NCBI GenBank assembly: GCA_963669155.1
Contig: OZ022587.1
Span: forward strand, 20,200,214 to 20,264,213
Direction: 5' to 3'
DNA: 64,000 nt
Source of the DNA: Arbacia lixula
Taxonomy: Eukaryota > Echinodermata > Echinoidea > Arbacioida > Arbaciidae
The notes below the pieces were generated by a model. It ran no database searches, had not been told where the DNA came from, and worked only from the letters and a program-made list of their open reading frames with translations. Shown here one piece after another: positions 49,701 through 61,316 of the stretch. Position 1 is the first letter of the stretch, and every line of letters starts with the position of its first letter. Made by a program: the position numbers and the translations under genes.

Positions 49701-52700
49701 AGAATGATTCAGAAATCGATATTTAAGCTGAAATATTGCCATGATTCCAGCATCTGATAAAATACGGAGACCACGTCCCCAAAAGCTAATATATTCAGCT
49801 ACAGTATAATACAATTTTAGAGTAAAAGATCTAAACATAGGCGAGATATATCTCCTAAAACATTGTCATGTCATTTCATGATTTGAAAAAAAAAGTAACC
49901 TCCCATTGACATTACACATGCAAACGTCCGATTTTGATATTAATGCCTATAATCAAATTTACACCTTGAAGATGTTATCAAAATGATGAATGAAGACAGT
50001 CCTACCATAAAGCAATGTCTTAGGCACAACATGCTGAAATTTGAGAGAAAATTGATGAAAGATTTCTGAGATACGCAAAAATGAGTAAAAAAATCATGAC
50101 GTCATACATGAAAAATTATTTTTTTCGATTCATATTGTAATAACGTCACGATGTAATCACATGAAAATCACATCTACATTTCATATTCTTTCAGAAAATT
50201 GAAAAAAAGGGGGTCACCAATCATTCTTAAGAGCTATGGCTGATTGAGGATAGTCATATTTTTTTTTGGAATATTTGCACACAAATTCGTATTGACGCAC
50301 GCGCAGAATTTCAACTTTGACGCACCCGCACGACTTTATTATTGCATGAAAAGTACACAAAATGACAGGATGTGATGTATGTAGTGTCAAAAACATGAAT
50401 GTAGTAAAAAAAAACCCCGATATTTTGACGTTCCGTCTGCGTTTAACGCACGCGCGGAAATTTTTGAAATGCTACAAATGGCCTGAAACATATGCAAAAC
50501 AATTTCTAGTTGATTTGGAGCATTTTAAAATTTGCCTCGCGCGTTATAGCATTATCGTACGCGTACGCGCGCGTTTTTGTTTTCTTTGAAATAAATTGTC
50601 ACGTCCGTAATTTTATGCATGTCAAATTTCATTACATATAGATGATTGGTTCAAGAGATGTATCCAATAATAGATTTTCATTAAATTGCTCGTAGATGAC
50701 GTCACGATTATGTAATGACCTTGATTTTTTGCGGGAACATGTTCACATACATACCTATACATGAGAAAAATTTGATGAAACATGACATGTGCATTGTTGA
50801 GATATAGATGCCACAAAAAAGCGGGGGTATGGAATAGAAATAGTAATAAGAAGAAAGAAGATTCTGACGAAATGATAAGGTAATCTGTCGGCTACGACAG
50901 ACCACCTAAAAATGAATACATGAAGTGTGGAAGTTACTGTGGATCCATGGCAATGCCTTACTTTCCCCACACTTCGTTTTATAGTGTGTTCATCATGTTC
51001 ACGTTGTTAGACGCACCCGTGCTTAAAGAGACGATATCACTTGTAGCTATAAAGGATTATTGCCTGTCAACCCTTCTTAAGAAAGATTAGTCCAAAACGT
51101 AAAATCGAAATTCGTATTGTGGGGGGGGGGGGGGGATTATAGGACAAAGATTATGACGTTAGATCTGCCTGTGTACGATAAGAGAGAATACAATATTTGA
51201 CAGCAGTCTAGGATTTATATATTCTGACGTGATAGAATAATGTGTGTGCAATCCGATTACAGAAGCAGATTACAATACAATAATGCATAATTTGAAGGGA
51301 ATAGACAACTGCTGATATCTGATTGTGTTCCCGTCACTGTCACTCGACTGTGCAATGTTGCACTGGTGCATGTACATTCTTCTACGCACGCATGCTTAAC
51401 TCTAAAACGGCCGGGGGGTGGGGGGCAGGGGGGGGGGGGTTGAATCACCCCCCCCCCCTCGACGTTTCGTACAATAATGCCGCAACGCAAGAACGACTCA
51501 TCCCGACACTTCTTGACTTTTTTCTTTCAAATCTAGCGCATCTTTTGAGACCAAATTCGCGACATCCACGCATACCATTACGGAGCCACGCCCGTTTTCG
51601 TAACGCATGTCATCCCAAAACGTGCACAATTTTGCAATTTTGTGTACATTTCCTATGGAAAACAGTGCTCCTTCAAAAAACTCATAAAAGCCTAATTATC
51701 TTTCCATTTGATCATTTTGATTGATTAAATTGACGCTAATCATGTCTGAAAAGTGGTCACTGACAATTTTCAATAAAAAAACAACAAAGAAAAACAAAAG
51801 TAAAAAACAAAGAAATAAAGAAGAAATTCAAAAAACAATAAAATACATAAGAATTAAAATGAATTTTCAAAGTTTTTTTGATGACCAATTGTTAAACATA
51901 TTATTACAGATATACAAACCAAATATTAGACTCTAAATGTTTTTATTTAGTGTTTTATATGATTGTGGGCTAAATTTGCATAATTAATTAATTCAAATTA
52001 ACAATTAACAATTTTGAAAAATATTACAAAATAATCTTGTAGATTATGACACAGGTATCGTGCGTGCCAAATTTTGTCGCAATCGCGCGATCGATTGCCG
52101 AGATCTCAAGGGGGGGGGGGGGTTGAATAAACCCCCCCCCCCCCCCCCCCTGGCCACAGAACAGTCCATAAAGCCCGGCCTGATTAGGGTTAAAAGGAAG
52201 GGAAGCATTTTTGCAAGGAAAAGCAAATACATTGAGTAAATCCGACAAGAAATGGAAGAACATACTGTATACAATTTTTATCGCGATAGTATAACTGCAA
52301 AATGACTCAAAGCGGAGTTGCATTGATCTCTAGACTTCAAATCAGGTGCGGGTCGCACAAAACTTGTACAACTCATACCGCGGGTCATGTAGCCTAGAGA
52401 CCGGATATCACAATATCGTTATCACAGCTATGCTCGCCAGTGTGATGTGTTGAGGCGAGCAGAGCCCCGCTGACCGATCAATTGACCGACGCATTATACC
52501 ATATATGAATGTTCATTATGGTCGCTTCAAAACGACGTGTATAGTTAGATAAACATGAATGGCAACTTGAATCTACAAAAGGACTTTGCCCGTCAACCCT
52601 TTCCAACGGAGGTCAGTCTAAAGCGTAAGGAAATAGCTGATATCTGAGGGGATTACAAGACAATATATGGCGATACGAACGAAAGCAAGATTCGATATCA

Positions 52701-55700
52701 TGATATGAGTTCTGACGTGATATAATAATGTGCACTCGATCACGATTACGATCCAATGATAGATAACTCCAAGTTCATAATATGACTACCGAGATCGGAT
52801 TACGAGCCCACACGCTACCATTCAAATCAGTTCAGTCTAATTCAATAAAAGTTTATTGGCATGACGTTTTTACATCCTGTACATGTTCAAATTCTAAAAA
52901 TTGAAATTAAAGGTCTTATACAGTGTACGTAGATAAGATAAAACAAGTTTAACAGAATTACGCATAAAATGAAATGTAACATTGATGAGTACATTATAAA
53001 TGTTACGATCATCACAAGAGAGTAAAAAATCAGATAATTTTAGTAGTGTGTATGAAATTAATTCATTATTAATTTTATACCATCCGTATGTTGAACACAA
53101 ACACCACAACGCACAAGAAAAACTGTCATTTGCATTAGAGCAATTCCACGATTTATTATGTTCTACTTTATGTTAACCTTTCCAATATAACTGGGTGTTG
53201 AATTGAGATGCATTAATATCAAGTTGTTATTTTCATAATGCCAATTATATGCTGCATAGTGTATGCTTCTCCCTTTCCGCGCCGAAATACTTGTAAGATA
53301 AAATCATTATAGTCCGCGCGATACATACCCTGAGTTCGGTACTCCTTTCATTTCCAAACCCAGTTTCCAAGGTTGGTCTGGCGCAATGCCAGATGACGCA
53401 TCACCAGGTCAAGACTGTGCATGCCTGTGGTCTAGTACACAGTCTTACAGACACGGCCGCTGGAACGACAACTGGTGTTTTCAGTCTGAACCATACATCT
53501 GCGAGAAAAATAGTAGGTGTAAAAGTGAAAATGTACTGGTTGGATTTATTCATACTGAATACAGAGATAAAAAGATGTGGATTGATGTATAAGATTGTTT
53601 AGATATTTGTCGTTTCCGTTTGTCATGAAATATTCCCCTGCATGTCTTAAATTTTTTGATTTGTCTCCTTATGAATAGATTGATTTATGAATTTGATATT
53701 AAGTCTGTTTCAAAAAATAACATAGATATCGATACATTTCTGGACTTAAAAAATTCATTTCCATTGAAGCCATTGAGATATACACTTACTTGATTTCAAA
53801 TTCAATAAGCTACGTCGTCCCTAAATAAAATTGAATGAGATTTTTCTGATCGACTAGGCGATACTTGTGACTCAGACGATTTTCGATGTCTTCGATCTGG
53901 TCGTTGCATTCCGTTTGAGTGGAGGTGCGACGCCGAGAACGATTGCGATGATGAATCGGACGAGCAGGATTGTGGTAAGTATTTCATTCGCCGTTATCAT
54001 TACTCCGCTATGGCCACGAACAGGAAAGCGGATAAGAACAAGTACAAACTGTGATAGCATGTAAGTTCACAACTCTCAATCACCACCCGCCATCTTCTTG
54101 TACCTTCATTTTATCCCATTTATTTTGGTTTAAAACACCGAAAACTAAAGCCAAAAATAGTCTTGTTTAAGTGTTATGAAGTATAAAAAAAAAAAAATAA
54201 ATCACCTCTCCTCTTTTTTCACTTTTCTTTTCCGTTCTTCACCCCATAAGTGGGTCAATTATCCGAAATAATACAACCACACGGTGCTACCGAAAGTTTT
54301 ACTATTTTCTAAATAGTATTTATTAGTAAGTATAGATTTGTTTACATTAAATAACTTGTGATAATGAACGTATCTTAGTTTACCAAAGTATTGTTTAAAA
54401 ATATAAAAGGATAATAAATAAAAAAAAGCTCAATAATTAGTTTCCCTTGGTTGAACAGTAAAGCAAAATCATATTTTGACATTTTGATAAACAATCAGTG
54501 CGTTCCGACATTCAATAATCAACCATACTACATCTCGAGGTCATTCAACTCTCTCATCCCTTTGATTGGTCCATCAAGTCGGGAAGGTGTGCAACGCGGA
54601 TCAGTTCTGGTGTAACGGCACGGATGATATCCGATGCATTCCAGAATCGTATCGCTGTGATTTTGATGAGGACTGCCCAGACGGGTCGGATGAGGAAGGC
54701 TGTGAAACAACAAGTGAGTTCTTATCGTAAGCCCTCTCCCCTTCTTCATGCATTTGTCATAATGTAAAGAAGAATGTAGGCTGCGATGGCGCTGAAAATG
54801 TACATGAGTATACAAAAATTTAATAATTACTTTTGATTACTTTGATGCAGTACACGTATGGGAGAAAGTATATCAATGTAAGAAATTATACATATACAAC
54901 AGCTTTTATTTAAAGTATCAAAGTAATAGCTTTGATCCAGCTGAGGCATGGCGGCTTATCATTGTTCAAAACCCACCTGCACCCAACAAAGGAAATTATG
55001 ATTGGTATAGTGTCGAGAATTTGTCAATCTGACGGTCAATCGGATCGGGGTCACCTAAGCCACTAACCCGTCTCTGTGGTCTAGTGGTTCAGGCACCGGC
55101 GTTCAAAGCTGGGGGCCCGGGTTCAATTCCCGGCAGAGACATTTTTTCGGCATTTTTCCAAAGGGTAGATAGCTCTGGGGAACCTTGATTTAAGCTACGC
55201 CTACAATGGTAGGCGTAGCTTCATACATTTCTTTCACAATATATATATATACACATATATATATATATATATACAACCAGATAGTATTCAGTGTCCCTAT
55301 ATGCATTCTCCTTGTAACCTGAATGCACCTCTAGGTAATATCTAATATACGAGTTCATTTTTATTTTTATATATATTAAGAAACGGTGTGTTTTAAGGAG
55401 ACTGAAGGACTGAAAAAAAATTACGAAAATGTGAGAATAGAAATGTTTATTAGAATAAAATAATACACACGTACGTAGGCCCTTCGTAATTGCTGCGAAT
55501 TGCTTCAGTGGGATTTGATTATATTATTCGTACAATAATGCAGTAAGAGCATTTGAGTGAACTTATGTGCCTGGTGAAAACAACTACAAACACGAAAAAG
55601 AACATGTACTCCGGCATTTTAGTGTCACAAAGACGAGTCTTACACCCACTACTACCGACAATGACCACAGCATTATATGATCCTAACCGCCGTTATGATC

Positions 55701-58700
55701 GCCCCCTCATCAGCTTTCTAAACCACAGCTTTAACCGTTTGTACAATCTGGTTTGATTATCTGCAGTCAATATGACGAACGACTCCTGCATTGTCGGTGT
55801 ATGTGAGCAAAGGAATCGTAACAGTGGTCAGGATGGTAAGAATCATCATCATAAGCCAGTACACAATAGATGTAATAATTGTGATCTTTCCCTCTATAAG
55901 TACTTTTGGTCACCTTTTGTCCCTCCTGTACCCATTCCCCCTCCCTTGTTTTTAGATTTTTTGCTTCAATGAATGAATGAACTATTAATAAATTATGTAA
56001 AAATGTGATGTTATCATACTTTCCCAATTACGAATATACGGTTGGCTTCCTTTCATTCAGATGTTACTAAATAATTTCATTCTCTAACCTTCACAATCAA
56101 TCATTTATTTATTCGTTACACTCTCAGATTGGAAGTGCAGTCCCATTGTAGAGATGTGCCTAGAAGGGGCGGGTAAGATGTTATTATTTCTTCTTATGTG
56201 TTCTTATGTGCGTAGGTGAGGCAATACAAGCCGAATTACCGATAGGTTATAGACCTAAAATCGAATCATTCAGATTCGTCCTTTTTCGAATAAAGTCTCA
56301 TTCACAATTTCCGGCGTTTTGGACGGTCCAAACATGTTTGCATTTATACGTCCATGTCATGCTTTCATTGAATGTGTTTGCCTATGTAATTTGCATTCTT
56401 GTAATCAATTTTGTATTACACTTTTTTCAGCTTTGAAAAGAAATTAACAAAACATGAAATATAGCAAATGATCAGATGCATACTCAGTGATGTGACACGG
56501 AAGAACAAAGAATAGCAATAATCAAATACGGTGATGTACAAATATGACATCTACAAGATATGTTATGATAGATTTGATCACAGCAGATAATTTTTCATAA
56601 TATGTATCGACCCATTATAGATTGGGGGATATGTTCCCCTTTTCCCAACTCCGGCCGAGAAAGCTCAACAATAAGATGCATGTAAGTATAGATTTAGACA
56701 AATTTAGATTGTATGATACAAATCTTGACGAAAATATCTCTGTTGCAAAAAAATTGTTGTTATGTATGCTTGTATTCAAATGTCCAAAACCTCTAGCCTA
56801 TATATAATTGTATGACAACGTTGCTGATGACAATACGAGCTAGACGACCGTAAATTTGACATTGTTACCACTGTTTATTCCTTATTCACAATGATTCATG
56901 ATAACATCCGGTTCAAACTTCGACACAACTATCAAATGCTGCAGACAATGCATCTACCTGTTTTCTCTAAAGCCTTAATACTGCAGTTTACATTTAACGA
57001 TACACATGGTAAACAAGAAAAGCACTTTCATTGAATAATGCTCTTTTGTGCTATTGTGGTTTGTCGAACTATGTATTCGAATATTTAACTTTTGGATGTA
57101 TTTTTTTCTCACTGTAGAGTTCTCCCTTGAGTAAAATCAAACTTCTGACTTGTTTTTATTTTACTCTTGCATTGCCAGGTCTATGGAAGAATATGATGTT
57201 AGCAACCCCGAGAAAGACAAAGTTCTGCTTCAAATTCGACCATGGTATACTTCTAAGTTATTGGGAGACTGGGAAGCAGTTCTGGAGGATTTTACCCCGG
57301 GAAAACTCGACAAAATTACTCTTTTCGTAAGACAGGAGAAAGTGACGCACATGTGAGTATTTCAGTTCTTGGCTGATGTAGTAGCTCCATGGTCGCAGTT
57401 GGCGGGTGTGACTTTGTGCTTGCTTTCCTCCGTGCATTACACAGAATATACGTGATTAGGCTGATATCAACATGACATAAAATATGTAGAACAATGTATA
57501 AATATGAGTATGAGTCAAAATATAACAATGTATATATTACATTGTGTGAGTGAATGCGATAGAACGTCATCATTTTGAAGACTTTTATACGTAGAGACTC
57601 GGGAAAGTCCTGGCAACATCCAAAGGACGTTATATTATCACCCCCTCCCCGCTACCGTGTCTTTTTCTCCTGTTATATCCACTGGTTATTCTCTTCCTGT
57701 TCACTCTTCTGACAGGCACCTGGAACAAGCGTCCATCTCGTTCGTGGAACAGAGAGTGTTCAGTGCTTTTGTGAATATTGATAATCTGTAAGTAGACCAA
57801 ATATTTAAAGTAGAACTAAAACATAAATTATAGGAAGCAGTGTACGAGTGAGCGATGTACTGAGAGGTGGCCAAGGTTACAGGATTACTTTTACATGTTT
57901 TGCGTGTTAAGATGGCCACTATGAATCACGACTTGACGTTATTATATTGCCACGATGCGTAACTAGATGTATCGCGCGTTGGAATGCCACGAACATTTGG
58001 GCTTATTATTGTCAGATGCTATTATCGATTATATCGTAGTAACACAAGAGTCCAACGTTTTGATGTTAACCTGAATACATGGGGCCAAAAATCCCAATTC
58101 ATCATAATAATATGAGAGATTGCGGCAGCTAGGCGTAGGTGAGGGAAATATCATCAATAATGTTTTTTTTTTTTTTATAGCAGTGGAAATACGGATAAAA
58201 TGATCAATACCGATACAATATGACAATATGGCTAACTCGCTAATTACTGAGATCTACCAACAGTGTAGTGTAGAACTGTATTTGGCACCAATTTTAACAC
58301 TTCTGTGCATGTGTTGATGATAACCTACTACACGTTAGTTCACAGTTTTATCCAATACGTTGCTGTTACAGATATCTTCAACACAACCTTATTACAGGTC
58401 TACAATTGGGAGCGCTTCACGGTATATCTGCCGTTTCCATGTAAGTTGCAAAAATGACAATAGATGAAATACACCTTATCCTCATGTGTTAGTCCCTATC
58501 TGTATTTCTCCACTCCTAAAGGAAATACAATTGTTGCTTGTTGTCGTCATTGCTCTAGTAGTCTTTAGAATTATGACATAGCGGGTCCCGTAATCATGGA
58601 GGCAGCGTTGTGCACTCATAACAGGTCTATTGTTATCTAAGTTCAAGATAAACTGAAGGAAACAATCAATTTTTCATATAATCGAGCAATACTAGGCTCC

Positions 58701-61285
58701 GCGATGACCTGAAGACGATTACTGTTCCATCAATGTCACTCCCGTTGCCATTATCACTACTACCCCTTACCGGCTTGCTTGTCTTTCTCTTATTATATTC
58801 CTCTTACTTTATTCTCTCCTTTCTTCTCTTCCTCCTTGATCTCTTCTTTCTCGTCGTCTGTCCCACATCGTACACCCACGGCCGGTCTCGATTGTCTAAT
58901 TACGGCATAGTACTCCTATTGTCCTTCCGCCTCAATGACACTTAAGACACACAGCTGACGAAATCTAATGTACACTACCATAATAAGAGATGTAACCATG
59001 GTAACTTGGGATGTATTCTGTATATTCCTCTGAACGACAGATATCTCGACGACAACAACTTGACGTTTGTAGACAACGTCACTTTTAGCAATTTGACTGA
59101 CCTGGTTTATCTGTAAGTGTATTCGTTGTTATCATCATTTTGAAAATGTTCTATAATTTGCCTTACCATTAATGATTACAGGGTTTGGGGTGATTTTTTG
59201 CTTTTAACCCGGTAATGATGTAGAATAATTGGGGTATGTGCAATGCATTAAATATATACACTAGGTCTAGGATAGGGGATGATGTAATCTTAAAACTTTT
59301 TAAAACGTCACGTTAAAGCGAGTACTTCTGATTTATTAATTGTCATTAAAATTAATGTTATGTTTACTTTTTACCTTGTATGGCTTGTCGTATTGGTGAA
59401 TCGTGTCACGAATTTTATGTTGTATTTGTATTACTTAACAAATACCCCGAAATATTGTCGTGCTTTTCAATAAAAGAAGTAAAGGTTGCCCTTTAAGTCC
59501 CCTGTTATTTATAATTTGTAATGAAATAATGAGTGAATGGGTAAAAGAGATCTTGACGTTAAAGGTATTACGATTAGCGATGTAGAGATAAAGGGTAGTA
59601 TGTACGCCGACGATACGACTTTCTATATAAAATATGTGAAGTTTCTTTTAAGAATTATATACATAGTTAACGAGCTAAGGAAATATTCAGGATTATGTAT
59701 TAATCGCAATAAGTCGGAAATTGTAGCCTTAGGATATCACAAAGCTCATCTCCCAGAAATAACTTGTACAATATTTGCCTAATCCACTGGCTCATATCAA
59801 TTATTAGGTGTTCGTTTTTCTATAGATCTAAATGATTTATATGAAGTGAATTACGTACCAAAATTACAAAGTTTAAAAAGAATTTTGCAGGTATGGGCAC
59901 TAAAAGATTTAACACCACTGGGTAATATAATTATTATGAAATCATTCGGCATCTCTCAGCTAGTATTTTTATTTTCGGTTTTACCAATACCCCCAGATTC
60001 ATTCATTCATTAAGTGGGATCTCTTATCTATTCTTTTATATATGGAGTGGGAAGACCGACAAGATTAACCGTAAAACAATGATTGGAGATTATCGTGATG
60101 GCGGCTTTAAAGTGTTAAATATGCAGTCTGTTATATCTGGTGTGAAGATTGCTTGGATAAGAAGGTTGCTTAACGCAAATAACAAAGGTAATTGGAAACG
60201 GTGGAGCGGTGGAGATTTTTTCTGGTTATCTAATATGAAAAGTGAAGACATTTTGAAGCAAGTTGATAAAGTTATCAATTTATACGTTAAATCGTTCAAT
60301 CTTGGTGTGATTTATGTTTTGCACAGAACCCACCTGAACAGCGTATTCACAATCAAAAACTTTAAAACACGTATATCTACGAAATTGGGATATTTTCAGC
60401 TTAAACTTGTACATGATATTCTAGGGATTAATAAGCTTTTGAAAACTATTGATGTAACTAATTCCCACTTATGTATCTGCTGTTCTGCTGCATCTGAAAC
60501 GATTTCACACTTGTTTTGGGATTGTCATTTTACACGTAGATTCCTAGAAGATGTCCAGAAACACATCCTAAATAATCAGGTTACCCCCCCGGGGGGGGGG
60601 GGGGGGGCACTCACATACATTGGTGGTACGGGGACGTGCCGCTTTGAAGACCCCCTTTTTGAGACCTCGATATCCGTTCTTTAGATCCTCTATATCCTAA
60701 GCATGGCGAAAGTTCCGCGAAAGTTCCGCTCCGTAGCCTCCCCGCTGGGCCCCTCCCTCCGTTCCCCAGGTCCGCGGCTTGCGTGCAGCTTGCTACGCTT
60801 CAACATCAACCCGGCCGCCCGACCCGCCGGCCGAGCGAGCTGCAAGAAAACCCTGACGTAAACACAACGCGTCGCGTGTGCAGCGAGGATCGTTCTGACC
60901 CTGTTTTTCACAATGCCGGGCGGTATATTTCTGGTTCCTAAGACCCCACATTTTACGCGGATTTTACCCTTGTAGTTAGTTCCTTAGACCCCCATTTCAG
61001 GGTTTCGTGAGGCACAGCCCCATCAAAATATAATTTGCCCCCCCCCCCCCCGGGGTTACCCCCTCTTTCAGTGATGTTACTCTTGGTATACCAGGGGGGC
61101 ATTTCATCAAAGGACTTGTCGGACGTTTTATCCGACAAACTGTTACAAGCTACTGAAATGCTTGCATCTTATTGGCCGAGAGCAAACTTGTCGGATAAAA
61201 TATCCGACAAGTCCTTTGATGAAATGCCCCCCAGGTGGTAATTTCTGTAATTTTCAGTCACTTTATATATGTATATATATGTATG

Positions 61286-61316
<31 letters not shown>

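Noticed and set aside
53517-53522. GTGTAA as donor of exon 5
   Set aside because: It would shift the LDLa exon into a stop; GTAGGT at 53513 keeps phase.
60690-60911. Arg/Ala-rich minus-strand frame
   Set aside because: Lies in the GC-rich dispersed element; composition alone keeps it open.
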